From Jiulongibacter sediminis (GTDB taxonomy: Bacteria; Bacteroidota; Bacteroidia; Cytophagales; Spirosomataceae), in NCBI RefSeq assembly GCF_001306455.1, contig NZ_LGTQ01000013.1:248001-312000 (forward strand): a stretch of DNA of 64,000 bases. Direction: 5' to 3'. Positions 39,075 through 49,599 of the stretch are shown here, piece by piece (within the stretch, counting starts at the first letter, position 1; the number at the start of each line of letters is the position of its first letter). The position numbers were made by a program, and so were the translations under genes. The notes below the pieces were generated by a model. The model was given only the letters and a program-made list of their open reading frames with translations, was not told the origin of the DNA and did not search any database.

Positions 39075-42047
39075 CTAATTTGAAACTATTATTTTTTTAA
39101 ACCACAGGCCAGTAGTTTGATTTCCTCCTTTGATGATGTAGGTGCCGGACACTAAATCTGAAATGTCAATATTTTGTTCTTTAAGTATACTTTTCCATTG
39201 TTTAACAACCTGTCCAGTCGTTGAAATTATCAGGTAGTTCTCTTCAGATTTACTATACTCATTTTGAATTTTCAAAATTGTTGATGACGGGTTTGGATAA
39301 ATATCAACACTTACAACCGGTTTTTCAGAGGCTAAGACTTTCTCTTTTATTTTGAGTTTAAGTTGGACTATGGAGTCACAATTTGCAGAGTTTTTTAAAA
39401 TAAATTTTGGTAGACTGGTTGTTTCGTCATAGGTGTTGCCATCAATCCAAGTTACTGGCTCATCTGATACAATGAAGTCAATACTTTTACTAGTGAAGCA
39501 TTTATTCTCCGGGTTTTCATTAAAGTAAATGTAGGTGTGGGCGTCGGGATAGGAAATTCCACTAACAATAATATCAGGAGCCTTGTTGTTGTCAACATCA
39601 GCAATTTTAACTGTTGAGTATGATAGCTCTTTAAAATACGGAGAATTATTTTTCGGTTGGAAATTCCCTTCTCCATTATTTAGATAAATATTACTTCCAC
39701 TGGTAATACTTGTGTTGTCCTCGTTCATGAAAATTATTGATGAAAAGAATAAATCAAGATCCTGATCTCCGTCGGCGTCAAATATCCCAAAATCGCTATT
39801 ATAGAACCGAGGTAATCCTGTGATGGAACTATTCAAACCATTGCTGAAATTCCCCGTACCATCATTATAATAGATATATGTTTCCAGTTCAAAAATTCCA
39901 TTCTTTTTGATTCCACCAACTACCAGATCAATAAAGCCATCGTTGTTAATATCTCCGAAATGATATTTATTTTCTGCCATACTTTGAATCTGGTGATTTT
40001 CGAACAGCGTAAACTCTCCTGAACCGTTATTCTTATAGATGATAAAATCAAATTGATTATTTGCTTCCACCTTAAACACCAGATCTTGGTCCAAGTCATT
40101 ATCCAAGTCAACTAACCTTAGATCAAAAGCATTTATTTGAGGTAACCCATGTTTTGAAAATTCAAAAAATATTCCCTCACCATTATTTAAAAAGGTTCTG
40201 AATGAAAAATGATGTGTACTCTGGGTGTCAACATATCGTTGGTTAAATATTAAATCTGTAGAGCCATCGCAATCTAGATCACCAATAAGATGTTTTGTTG
40301 TAAAAAGAGTGTTGTTATCTTCAAGTGTATTTACTTCAGGAGGAATCATTTCATTTCTATACGGATTTGAATCCCTGTCGTAGAGGACAAAGCTCTTGCC
40401 TGAGATTAAAACTTCGTCAATTGTATCTTCATTAAGATCCGCCAGACTGATTGTAGGAATGTTAATGATATTCTCAACAATTTGAGATTCTTCGCTAAAG
40501 TTTCTTCCAGTTTGATTTTCTAGTATATGGAGCCTATTGATGTAATTATAGTCTTGACTGTAAATGACAAGGTCAGCAAGCGGATCAGGATTTAAAGAGC
40601 CAATGTCTATCTCTACATGGATGGTGGAATCCAGGTTGATTATACTTTTTCTTTGGTAGTATTTGTCTCGGATTGGATCTGTGATCGTGAGGCTCAAGTA
40701 CACAGTGGAATCACAGTCGTATCGGTTTTTAAGCTTGATACTTGGCTGCTGAGTACTCGTGTAATATGTGTTTCCATCTATCCAGGTAAATTCGTTTTCA
40801 CTTGCTACTGTTTGACCTACGTAATTGGGCAAGCATCCTCGATTAAGAAAAGGTATACCATTTATAAGGAAGTCTATTTCACCATCATTATTGAAATCTG
40901 AAACGTCTATACCAATTCTTCCATAGTAATCGGCTTCTCGTTTTATTTGTATGATACTTGAAAAAGACAATTTTTTATTCCCATCCTGAAGTAAAATATA
41001 GCCAAAATTATCATGGTTATTTTGACCTCTATTTACTGTGTTCAAAATTAAGTCGGGCTTTTGGTCCCCATTGAAGTCTTCAAATAAGTAATCATTGTAT
41101 CCTAAGTTTACACCAGATACTTTAATTAAAGAGTCACTTAGAATTAAAGAGCTTTGAAACTCAGAATTATCTATGTTCTCGTGAATCCATAGTTTGGAGT
41201 TATTAGAATTGTACATTATATCAAAATCTCCGTCCATGTCATAGTCAATAGATTTAGCATTAAAAACTCCTTTAACCGGAAAGTTTATTTGATTTTGAAT
41301 GACAAATTGGAAGGAGCCTTTGTTTTTATAAAAAAGAGTTTTGTGAGTGTGAGGTTTATTTTCCACTTCGTATAAGTGAACCAAAATATCATTTAAGCCG
41401 TCTGAATCATAATCTACAACATCAATTGAGTTGGCTTTGTGAGCGAGCATTTGCTTTGCTGTAAAGTTACCCTTTCCATCATTGGCATAAATACCCATGA
41501 CGCCCGTTTTCAAGGAAGAATAAAAGACCAAATCCAAATCAAGGTCATTATCAAGGTCACTTAGTTTTATCGCTCCTCCTACTGCTTCATCGAGAATAAA
41601 ATCTTGATGAATAGTAAAACTGCCTTTTCCTTGATTAATAAGCAAAAATGCCTTGTCTTCATTTTGGGTAGTAGTGCATGTAACTACCAAATCAATGTCG
41701 AAATCATTGTCAACATCACCACTTTCAATTGTATAGATTCCGTAATTATTTAGAACAAAGTTTTCACTCCTTTTAAAGTTGTTCTTACCATCATTAAAAA
41801 GGAGTTCTGTATTGTCTTCGAGACCGTTGGATCCGCTAATTAATAGGTCGTCGAATCCATCACCATTAAAATCAGCAATTGTCTGAGACTTCAAAGCTCT
41901 AGCATAGTATGATGTTTCTTCATTAGAAATATCCATGAATTGATTGTTGATTAATTCTTCTGATCTGGGAATAATTTCAAAATCAACAACCTGAGCATTT
42001 AAATGTTTAGAAAGAATTATGAGGAGAATAAAGAACCTGTATTTCAT
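39075..42047 (-). CDS. giant FG-GAP/VCBS surface protein with T9SS sorting domain (990 aa)
   Basis: A 990-residue exported protein with a signal peptide (about residues 1-19, ending KHLNAQ). It has two beta-propeller-like blocks of FG-GAP/VCBS repeats (about 45-410 and 530-870), each repeat with calcium-type Asp loops such as DFNGDGFDDLLISG, DLDNDLDLDLVFYS and DINNDGFIDLVVGG. Each block ends in a short module of type TWIDGNTYYTSTQQPSIKL... DCDSTVYLSLTI (about 428-472) and TWIDGNTYDETTSLPKFIL... NCDSIVQLKLKI (about 870-915). The C-terminus is a T9SS type A sorting domain (VDIYPNPSS). Likely an adhesin or matrix protein on the cell surface. It starts 15 bases after the stop of the middle paralogue, in one operon. 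Confidence 0.9.
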   Translation of the reverse strand: MKYRFFILLIILSKHLNAQVVDFEIIPRSEELINNQFMDISNEETSYYARALKSQTIADFNGDGFDDLLISGSNGLEDNTELLFNDGKNNFKRSENFVLNNYGIYTIESGDVDNDFDIDLVVTCTTTQNEDKAFLLINQGKGSFTIHQDFILDEAVGGAIKLSDLDNDLDLDLVFYSSLKTGVMGIYANDGKGNFTAKQMLAHKANSIDVVDYDSDGLNDILVHLYEVENKPHTHKTLFYKNKGSFQFVIQNQINFPVKGVFNAKSIDYDMDGDFDIMYNSNNSKLWIHENIDNSEFQSSLILSDSLIKVSGVNLGYNDYLFEDFNGDQKPDLILNTVNRGQNNHDNFGYILLQDGNKKLSFSSIIQIKREADYYGRIGIDVSDFNNDGEIDFLINGIPFLNRGCLPNYVGQTVASENEFTWIDGNTYYTSTQQPSIKLKNRYDCDSTVYLSLTITDPIRDKYYQRKSIINLDSTIHVEIDIGSLNPDPLADLVIYSQDYNYINRLHILENQTGRNFSEESQIVENIINIPTISLADLNEDTIDEVLISGKSFVLYDRDSNPYRNEMIPPEVNTLEDNNTLFTTKHLIGDLDCDGSTDLIFNQRYVDTQSTHHFSFRTFLNNGEGIFFEFSKHGLPQINAFDLRLVDLDNDLDQDLVFKVEANNQFDFIIYKNNGSGEFTLFENHQIQSMAENKYHFGDINNDGFIDLVVGGIKKNGIFELETYIYYNDGTGNFSNGLNSSITGLPRFYNSDFGIFDADGDQDLDLFFSSIIFMNEDNTSITSGSNIYLNNGEGNFQPKNNSPYFKELSYSTVKIADVDNNKAPDIIVSGISYPDAHTYIYFNENPENKCFTSKSIDFIVSDEPVTWIDGNTYDETTSLPKFILKNSANCDSIVQLKLKIKEKVLASEKPVVSVDIYPNPSSTILKIQNEYSKSEENYLIISTTGQVVKQWKSILKEQNIDISDLVSGTYIIKGGNQTTGLWFKKIIVSN

Positions 42048-42062
42048 AATAGATGAGAAGGG

Positions 42063-45000
42063 TTATTGTTTAACGAATCGAAAAGCCCTTTCAAGGTCGA
42101 AAGCAAAAACTTTAAGAATATAAGAGCCCGCTTCCAACCCACTAATATCAATAGTTTGACTTTGCTTATTTGATTTCCAATGTCTTCTCAATACTCCATT
42201 AGAGCTTATGATCTGGAATTCAATTTCGGAATTTGGTTGGTGACCTAACTTTAGGTTTAAGATTTGGTCCGTGGGGTTGGGGTAGAGGTTGAATTCAATT
42301 TGCTCTCTTTCAGCAGCTAATACTTTCTCCGTTATCAAAAGATTCAAGGTAACGATAGAGTCCCCTCCCATGCTGTTTGTCAAAACGAATTGGACCCTGC
42401 TGGTACTTTCGTTATAAGTTTTCCCGTCTATCCAAACTATTGGTTCATCACTGATGATATTGTCTATGGCATAATCCGGGTAATTAATGTCTTCTGCGTT
42501 TTCGTTATAGAATATTCGAACGATTTCAGTTTCATCTTTTCTCATGCCCGAAATGATAATATCCGGGGCTTTGTCTCCGTCCATGTCAGCCACCTTGATA
42601 TCTCCATATCTCAGTCCCTCAATGGCCTTCTTAGGTTTTCGGCTAAAGTTTAAATTACCTTCATTTTGATAGACTGTTGTGAATAAATTACCCTGATTGT
42701 CTTCTTCTTGTGCGATGAAGTCCTGATCATCGTCTCCGTCAATGTCTGAGAAATCTAAAGAATGAAAATAATATTCGTCATCAAGGGAATTTGAGGTTGA
42801 AAAGTGCCCATTTCCATCATTTTCAAAAAGACGAGTGACACTAAACCTTTGATCTTCTAACCAACCTGAAATAACCACGTCCTTATCAAAATCTCCATCA
42901 AGGTCTTTAAATTTAATCGTAGCATCTGCGAATCCGGGCAACCCACAAGAAAATGGAATAAATTCCCGAAAACCTATATTCTGATAACAGGAGCTTGCGT
43001 ATTTATCGTTTTCTGTAATGCCAGTCACAATAATGTCTTTGTCGGCATCTCCATCAAGATCAACCAGATCAATTGTTCCATAGCTTAACTTTTCAAAATA
43101 AGCATTGTGTGGGTTTTGGAATCCGCCTAAGCCATCATTAAAGAATATTTTAGCTTCGTATAAATTTAAGCTGTTGTTATACCCTGAGACTGCAATATCA
43201 GGATACCCATCGTTGTCAATGTCTTCCAAAGAAATTGTTTTTACTTCGACCTCTTTAATGATGGGAGGTCCGTTTTTCGCGAAAGAACCTGCCCCGTCAT
43301 TCAGGAAAAAATTAATTCCTTCAATAGAAGCATCAAGAATTATATCCTGGTCACCATCCAGGTCTAAATCTTTAAAAAAGATTTGCCGGTCTATGTAGTC
43401 TGTCCAATCTGTTTTATTCAAGTTGCTGAACTTTCTATTTCCTGTATTGAGATAAATTTTTGAATCAATACTAATATCTAATACAGCTGTTCCTAAATCA
43501 TTTAAACCATCTCCGTTGATATCTGCAATGGCAATCGAGGAGACAGCCCTTTGTTGCAGATTTTCAGGTGTAATTTCAACGAACCCTTCTCCTCTTGGCG
43601 TGTTCCTGTATTCAAGATTTAGTGTTATGACTGAGTCGCAGCCAGCCTGATTTTTCAAAACGATTCTTGGCACATTTGTAGAGATCGAGTAGGTTTTTCC
43701 ATCAATCCATTCAAAAGGTGTATACGTAATCTGTCTGTCTTCATAATAATCTATCTGGCAGCCATCATTCCAATAAATGATCCCTCGATCAATATAGTCG
43801 AGATAACCATCCTGATTTAGGTCGATAATTTGAGAGTATTGGTTGTTAAAAGGTGAACTATTTAAAAACGGACTGTCCTTTGTCTTAACAAAGTTGCCCT
43901 TGCCGTCGTTTAAATGTAGGTAAGGCCAACTGTTGAATCCATATAGGATGAAGTCGGTATCACCGTCACTATCGAAATCACCCATGTTTACACTGGAAAG
44001 TCTAAAATCAAAATTGTCTTGCTCAGAAAAAGTGTGGTCTGACTGACCATAAAAGACCTTGGAGTAGAAGTTGTTATCAAGTGTGCCCTGAATTATAAAA
44101 TCCTTGATGTCATCATTGTTTATATTTACAAAGCCTGAAACTCTAAGATTCTTAACATTTTCATTTAACTCGAATAATTCACTGAATTTTCCTGGAGAGT
44201 TTTGTTTGTACACAAGTACATTTCCTAGCTGGGAGTCTGAATCAACTGAAATGAAAATTAGGTCTTTGTAATTATCATCATCAATATCGCCGAATGATAC
44301 GCTCTGAATTACTGGAACGTCAAGACCATTATTTTCTACGGCTTTGAAGTTTCCGTTCCCATCATTGAGGAAGATTTGATTCTTAGGATTATAGGTAAAA
44401 ACAGGGTTTTGATATTGATAGGAAGAGTCTGATTCATTGAAGGTTGAGTCCTGATAACTAACGTCTATTTTCCTGTCAAAAATTATCAAGTCCGGGTAAC
44501 CATCCATATCCAAATCTTCGAGATGTCGGCTCCCATTAATAATAGAGAAAGGGATGTTTGGTACAGCTTCTACACTGAATTTACCAGTGTCAATTTGAAT
44601 GAGTTTCTGGACTTGATAGACGCTGTAACTTGTGGTATCATAACCCCAAACCAAAAAATCATCGTCTCCGTCGTTGTCTAAATCAGCATGGATAATACTA
44701 CTTATTCTATAATTAGGGATATTAAATAAATTTCCATTTTCTTCAGAGTATCGGTCTTCATTACTTATAAAAGTGATTTCTTCTGAGGAATTGGATTCAT
44801 GACTTCTGTTTAGGAAAATATCTAGTAAACCATCCCGGTTCAAATCAGAAAATGAGTATTGGCCATATTTAAATTTTTTTATTTCATTAACCGTATCCCT
44901 CGTAAATCCAGCAGCCGAAATAGGACGAATTATTTCAACATCAGTTATGGTTATAGAATCACAGCCCGAAGCCAAAGCGACAGTATCTAATAGCCCGATC

Positions 45001-46403
45001 TGACTTTCCAAATAAACCGTATAGTCAGAGTGCTTGTAAGGCTTTCGGGTAGTTACTGTTTGTCTGTGAATTTTGGGTTCACCTATGGTCAGGTTGAGAT
45101 AAACAGTAGAATCACAGCCAAACCTGTTTTTTAAAGTGAGAGAATCTGTAGTATTACTTTCATAGTAGGTAATTCCATTAATCCAGGTGTAGGGGCCGCA
45201 ACTAGCAATTTGATCCGTTGTTTTGTCTTCAAAACAACCCTCCCCTGAATAAAGTGCAATGAATTTATTGCCTGAACGCATTGAAAGGCCGGCATACAAT
45301 ATATCATCAAAACCATCTCCATTGAAGTCTTCGATGGCCGAGGAGGATGTCTGAAGACCTTGCAATTCGCTAAATGTTGATTCTGAAAATTTGCCCCCCT
45401 TATCATTCAGGTAAATTTTGGCTACTACATTTTCTTTTTCCTGATTGTACCCTGTAAGGAAAAGATCTGGGTAATCGTCATTATTAAAATCACCAAAGCC
45501 GGATGTATTTACTACTACATTATCAAGTTCTGCATCTAGGTTTTCAAAACTTAGGTCCCCTTTATTGATATAAATTCTGGACTGAGGTATAAGTAATTCT
45601 GGGCTATAGCCACTGATATAAATATCAGGAAGACCATCTCTATTAACGTCTGCAATTGAAATCGATCCCGTATTTAAACCTATTAGCTGATGATTATTGT
45701 ATTGTTGGAAAACTCTATCTCCTTCATTAGAATATAAAATGGTCTTTGTGATATCGTCATTAACACCAGTGTAGAGAATATCCAGGTCACCATCTGAGTC
45801 AAGGTCTTCTACTTTTAGGTCGCCTGAGCGTAACCACTCCAATTCCTGAAAATTGGTGCGATCGAATTTTCCATTTTCTTTTCCAAAATAAATGCGGGTA
45901 ATACTTTCAGTGGAGTTCAAGCTGCCTGAAATAATCAAATCAATTTGACCATCCTGATCTACATCTTTCAGTTCTGAAGAACTTGACTTTATTGCTGGCA
46001 AGTCAAATTCGGCGTCCGCGGTAAAAGAACCTTGTCCGTCAGAAAAGTAAAGAGCAGTTTGATACTTCTCGTTCTCATCCCAGCCTGTAATATAGATATC
46101 AGGGTATAAGTCTCCGTTCAAATCATTTACGGCTATCGACCCTTGATATAGATTAAGAAATGTTATGGAACTTAAAGAGAATTTTCCTCTGCCATCATTA
46201 ATGTATAATCCGGAGAACGACTTTTGAGGACCTTCCTGGCCAATGATGAATAAATCCATGTCTCCATCAAGATCAAAATCGGCTGCTTCCATATCAACCC
46301 ACATGAGCGGTTTTATACCGACATTGGCTAATTCTAATTTCTGAGCTTCAGCAAAAAGGGTTGAGAGTAAAAGAAGTAATAGAAGTTGGAAATTGAATTT
46401 CAT
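42063..46403 (-). CDS. giant FG-GAP/VCBS surface protein with T9SS sorting domain (1446 aa)
   Basis: A 1446-residue exported protein (signal peptide about residues 1-20, ending LFAEAQ). Three FG-GAP blocks with many Asp-rich loops (DFDLDGDMDLFIIGQ, DFNGDGFDDILYAG, DINGDGLNDLGTAV). Each block is followed by the WIDG...CDS module: TWINGITYYESNTTDSL ... FGCDSTVYLNLTI, EWIDGKTYSISTNVPRI ... AGCDSVITLNLEY, and WIDGKTYNESTSRVQFV ... MGGDSIVTLNLLI. The last has lost its Cys (GGDS). An additional GCDSITITDVEI lies near residue 490. The T9SS domain (NLYPNPTDQILNLKLGHQ) is nearly identical to that of the 994-residue paralogue. The architecture is an expanded version of the neighbours. Confidence 0.9.
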   Translation of the reverse strand: MKFNFQLLLLLLLSTLFAEAQKLELANVGIKPLMWVDMEAADFDLDGDMDLFIIGQEGPQKSFSGLYINDGRGKFSLSSITFLNLYQGSIAVNDLNGDLYPDIYITGWDENEKYQTALYFSDGQGSFTADAEFDLPAIKSSSSELKDVDQDGQIDLIISGSLNSTESITRIYFGKENGKFDRTNFQELEWLRSGDLKVEDLDSDGDLDILYTGVNDDITKTILYSNEGDRVFQQYNNHQLIGLNTGSISIADVNRDGLPDIYISGYSPELLIPQSRIYINKGDLSFENLDAELDNVVVNTSGFGDFNNDDYPDLFLTGYNQEKENVVAKIYLNDKGGKFSESTFSELQGLQTSSSAIEDFNGDGFDDILYAGLSMRSGNKFIALYSGEGCFEDKTTDQIASCGPYTWINGITYYESNTTDSLTLKNRFGCDSTVYLNLTIGEPKIHRQTVTTRKPYKHSDYTVYLESQIGLLDTVALASGCDSITITDVEIIRPISAAGFTRDTVNEIKKFKYGQYSFSDLNRDGLLDIFLNRSHESNSSEEITFISNEDRYSEENGNLFNIPNYRISSIIHADLDNDGDDDFLVWGYDTTSYSVYQVQKLIQIDTGKFSVEAVPNIPFSIINGSRHLEDLDMDGYPDLIIFDRKIDVSYQDSTFNESDSSYQYQNPVFTYNPKNQIFLNDGNGNFKAVENNGLDVPVIQSVSFGDIDDDNYKDLIFISVDSDSQLGNVLVYKQNSPGKFSELFELNENVKNLRVSGFVNINNDDIKDFIIQGTLDNNFYSKVFYGQSDHTFSEQDNFDFRLSSVNMGDFDSDGDTDFILYGFNSWPYLHLNDGKGNFVKTKDSPFLNSSPFNNQYSQIIDLNQDGYLDYIDRGIIYWNDGCQIDYYEDRQITYTPFEWIDGKTYSISTNVPRIVLKNQAGCDSVITLNLEYRNTPRGEGFVEITPENLQQRAVSSIAIADINGDGLNDLGTAVLDISIDSKIYLNTGNRKFSNLNKTDWTDYIDRQIFFKDLDLDGDQDIILDASIEGINFFLNDGAGSFAKNGPPIIKEVEVKTISLEDIDNDGYPDIAVSGYNNSLNLYEAKIFFNDGLGGFQNPHNAYFEKLSYGTIDLVDLDGDADKDIIVTGITENDKYASSCYQNIGFREFIPFSCGLPGFADATIKFKDLDGDFDKDVVISGWLEDQRFSVTRLFENDGNGHFSTSNSLDDEYYFHSLDFSDIDGDDDQDFIAQEEDNQGNLFTTVYQNEGNLNFSRKPKKAIEGLRYGDIKVADMDGDKAPDIIISGMRKDETEIVRIFYNENAEDINYPDYAIDNIISDEPIVWIDGKTYNESTSRVQFVLTNSMGGDSIVTLNLLITEKVLAAEREQIEFNLYPNPTDQILNLKLGHQPNSEIEFQIISSNGVLRRHWKSNKQSQTIDISGLEAGSYILKVFAFDLERAFRFVKQ

Positions 46404-46542
46404 CTTAGCGGATTATGATGCAGACTCTGGTTTCAAATATCTGAAACTATTTTCAAAATTGTCTTAGTATAGTTTTGAACTCAAAGCGGCCATAAGTTAA
46501 AGGATAGATTTTTTAAGGCTTTTGTACTCCTATTAGGATCTA

Positions 46543-49527
46543 TCACCGCCTTACAAACCTAAATCCCCTCTTCTTCTCCCCATCAGAAAACTCAATGAAA
46601 TAAGCACCGGCCTCCAGATCGCCTATGTTCATCGTTTGACTTTGCTCTTTAGAGGTCCATTTTCTTCTCAGGATTCCATTGGAGCTAATGATCTGGAATT
46701 CAACTTCGGTTTCAGGTTGATGGCCTAATTTTAGGTTAAGGACTTGTCCAGTGGGGTTGGGGTAGATGTTGATTTCAGGATCTTTTTCAGCGGAGAGGGG
46801 GATGAGGGTGAGGTTTAGAGTGACTACTGAATCACAGCCACTTTGATTGGTTAATGTGTAGGTGGCTGTTTGGGTACTCTCTAAATATGTTTTGCCGTCT
46901 ATCCAAGTGAACTCACCAGTGGCCTCCACGGTATCTGTCCAAAAGTTTGATTGACCAAGAGTAAGGTGAAGAGCCGTTCTTGTCTCACAATCGAATGTAG
47001 GGCTGTAGTCTAAACTCTCATATACTCTAGGGTAAACATCTATATAATTACTCCCGGTATATGTCTTTCCATTAATCCAAGTGACAGAATCGCAGGCCAT
47101 TATCTGCTCTGTTGAGTAGGGGAGTCTCGTTCCCTGATTTTGATAAATATAAACTTTAGGAACGCCGTTTTGGTCTTTCCCAATAATGAATAAATCTTCA
47201 AAGCCATCCTGGTTAAAATCTGCTGGTTTAATCTCTGCTTTTGACATATTAGGAAGACTGCTGCACCTTGTTTCTCGCAGCGTTAAATGGTCAATATTCA
47301 CCATTATTTTGTTCTGATAGGAGTTGGTATACTTTCCAGGGTAGTAGCGTGAACCGGAAACTATATTATGTAGAAACACCATCTCCTCTGTACCATCATT
47401 GTTTAAGTCTTCTATCGCAGAAGCTACCACGAACCCAACAGATTGGCCACCATAGCCTTTTTTGAATTTTTCAAATTCCTTGAAATGCCCATCAACATTC
47501 TCGTAAAAACTAAAGTATTTGGGTCCAGCGGTGTATGTCCCGGAAGTGAATTGCCCATTCGCTATTAAATCGTCGTCTCCGTCTCCGTCAAGGTCAGATA
47601 AAAATAGGGCAGCAGTGGCACTGCCGGAAAGTATATTTCTTAAAGTATCAGCTTGATCAAGAGCATAACCTTCTCCTTTAATATTGGTCAAATAAATAGC
47701 ATCCCAAAGAATTTGGTTTTCTACTCTTTGTCCATTTGAAAAAAACAAATCCGGGAAATTATCTCCGTCAATATTCGCTTGCTCCACTTTTATAATGGTC
47801 TGACCGTAGTTGACAACATTATTAGACAGATGGTAAGTGTCCCCGCCTTCGTTAAAATAGACAGTTAAGCTTGCAGAAGTACTATCTTTCCCATTGATCA
47901 GTATATCTGTTTTTTTATCATTATTGATGTCAAGCAATAGAATTTGAGAGACTTCTTGCAGGCTTATTTCCTCTTTTAATACTTCATTGTTCTCTTCAAA
48001 AATTTTCAACTCCATATTGCCTGACGAGTTCCTGCCGATAAAGACCATAATAGAACTACCCTTATCACTCTGAAGAATCATATCTTTCATTGCCGGGAAT
48101 GGGTGGTTGGGTTCTTCAATAAACTCCTTACCATTCGATTGATTCAGAAATACCTTTGTTTCTGATTCACCATTTTGATTGATCCCATTGATAATCAGGT
48201 CAGGGAAGCTGTCCTTGTTGAAGTCCAAAACAGATGATTTAACGTCTTTCAATTGACCATAAAAATGAGGGGAGGTATAGTTTAGTTTACCGGAATCATT
48301 CGTCAAGTAGATAATATCATCAATGATAATGTCACTGTTACCATCATTATTCACATCCAAACTATTTAAAGAACCTCCTGAATTGTAAATGAAATTCGAG
48401 GAATCAAGTTTAAATCCTTTACCGCTATCATTCAGAAAGAGTTTGCAGGAGTTTTCCGTACGATAAGCAAAGCCACTACCTAGTCTTCTTCTTCCAGATG
48501 TAAGAATATCTTTGAAGCCATCCTTATTAAAGTCAATTAGTTCTATTTCACCACCTTCAGAAGTTAGATCCGGGTTTACCATTTCCTCAAAAATCAAATT
48601 CCCCTTATTTGAAAGAATTAAAGTGCTCTCTCCAAAATGGCCCATGTAGGTATCCTTTGCCGAAGCTATGAGGTCTATTTTACCATCATTATTCAAGTCC
48701 TCTGCTTTTAAGTCCTCCGCATTGTAAAAGAGCTTGACTAACTCTTTTTCTTCAAATTTAAAATTCCCCTTATTATGGTATATCAGTATTCGTGAAGAGG
48801 TAGCTCCTACCTGTGGGACATGATTTAAAGAGGCGATGAAAATATCAACAAGTCCATCGTTATTTAAGTCTTTAAAAATAGGTTTCGGGCCCCAGTGTCC
48901 CTCAATGTTAGAATTATTAATTTTTGAATACTGTTCGCCCTTCTTTTCAAATAGAAAGCTGTTTCCTATTTGTCTTCGGATGGTGTACGGTGGTGGATTA
49001 TCAACCGAGTCTGTTCTAAAGGTACGGCCAGAAATGAACAGCTCGTTTTGCTTGTTTTTATTTAAATCACTGTAACTGATACTGATCAAATCCATCACAG
49101 GCAGATCAAGTGTCTTTGTTTTTTGTGTAAAATCTCCTTTGCCGTTATTGAATAGCTCACTTAATGTTGAACTTGAGTCAGGTTGAGTCAAATAACTAAT
49201 GTCAAGATCACCATCTAAATCAATATCGGCCAATGTAAAACTAGTCACACTTTGAGCTAGAATATTGTCAGTTTGTAAAGAGAAATTGCCTTTTCCGTCA
49301 CTTAAGTGTAGAGCTAAAATACTTCTTTGACTTCCATTATCGTCTTCGATTCGGCCGGAAGTAATGATGTCTTCGAGTCCATCACCGTTCATATCTCCGG
49401 TTTCTCTATGGTAGATTTCAATGAACTTGCTAAGGTTATTTCTTGGAGTGACATCAATGAAAGTCTGGGCTCTGAGACTAAGAATAGAAGATAAAAGAAG
49501 TATGGTGAGGAGTGAATATTTTTTCAT
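46543..49527 (-). CDS. giant FG-GAP/VCBS surface protein with T9SS sorting domain (994 aa)
   Basis: A 994-residue exported protein (signal peptide about residues 1-20, ending LSLRAQ). Unlike its neighbours it has one long run of FG-GAP/VCBS repeats (DMNGDGLEDIITSGR near 46-60, DIDLDGDLDISYL, DLDGDGDDDLIANG, DFNQDGFEDLFIIG) before the modules, which then follow in tandem near the end: TWINGKTYTGSNYIDV with a degenerate CETRTALHLTL and TWIDGKTYLESTQTATY ... SGCDSVVTLNLTL. The T9SS domain INIYPNPTGQVLNLKLGHQ follows. It is the first gene of the three; a -7 promoter element precedes it (49547-49554), and a 139-base gap separates it from the next paralogue. Confidence 0.9.
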   Translation of the reverse strand: MKKYSLLTILLLSSILSLRAQTFIDVTPRNNLSKFIEIYHRETGDMNGDGLEDIITSGRIEDDNGSQRSILALHLSDGKGNFSLQTDNILAQSVTSFTLADIDLDGDLDISYLTQPDSSSTLSELFNNGKGDFTQKTKTLDLPVMDLISISYSDLNKNKQNELFISGRTFRTDSVDNPPPYTIRRQIGNSFLFEKKGEQYSKINNSNIEGHWGPKPIFKDLNNDGLVDIFIASLNHVPQVGATSSRILIYHNKGNFKFEEKELVKLFYNAEDLKAEDLNNDGKIDLIASAKDTYMGHFGESTLILSNKGNLIFEEMVNPDLTSEGGEIELIDFNKDGFKDILTSGRRRLGSGFAYRTENSCKLFLNDSGKGFKLDSSNFIYNSGGSLNSLDVNNDGNSDIIIDDIIYLTNDSGKLNYTSPHFYGQLKDVKSSVLDFNKDSFPDLIINGINQNGESETKVFLNQSNGKEFIEEPNHPFPAMKDMILQSDKGSSIMVFIGRNSSGNMELKIFEENNEVLKEEISLQEVSQILLLDINNDKKTDILINGKDSTSASLTVYFNEGGDTYHLSNNVVNYGQTIIKVEQANIDGDNFPDLFFSNGQRVENQILWDAIYLTNIKGEGYALDQADTLRNILSGSATAALFLSDLDGDGDDDLIANGQFTSGTYTAGPKYFSFYENVDGHFKEFEKFKKGYGGQSVGFVVASAIEDLNNDGTEEMVFLHNIVSGSRYYPGKYTNSYQNKIMVNIDHLTLRETRCSSLPNMSKAEIKPADFNQDGFEDLFIIGKDQNGVPKVYIYQNQGTRLPYSTEQIMACDSVTWINGKTYTGSNYIDVYPRVYESLDYSPTFDCETRTALHLTLGQSNFWTDTVEATGEFTWIDGKTYLESTQTATYTLTNQSGCDSVVTLNLTLIPLSAEKDPEINIYPNPTGQVLNLKLGHQPETEVEFQIISSNGILRRKWTSKEQSQTMNIGDLEAGAYFIEFSDGEKKRGFRFVRR

Positions 49528-49546
49528 GCTGTTGTTGGTTACTTCC

Positions 49547-49554
49547 CAAATTTA
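49547..49554 (-). promoter_or_regulatory. -7 promoter element for the FG-GAP cluster
   Basis: Minus-strand TAAATTTG matches TAnnTTTG; predicted start near 49543, 16 bases before the ATG at 49527. The element is flanked by GGTTAC (49538-49543 region) and GTAACC inverted halves. No good -33 element. Confidence 0.5.
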
Positions 49555-49599
49555 CAGACTATGATTTAAAGTTGGTAACCGAAAGTCATGAACTTGTGC

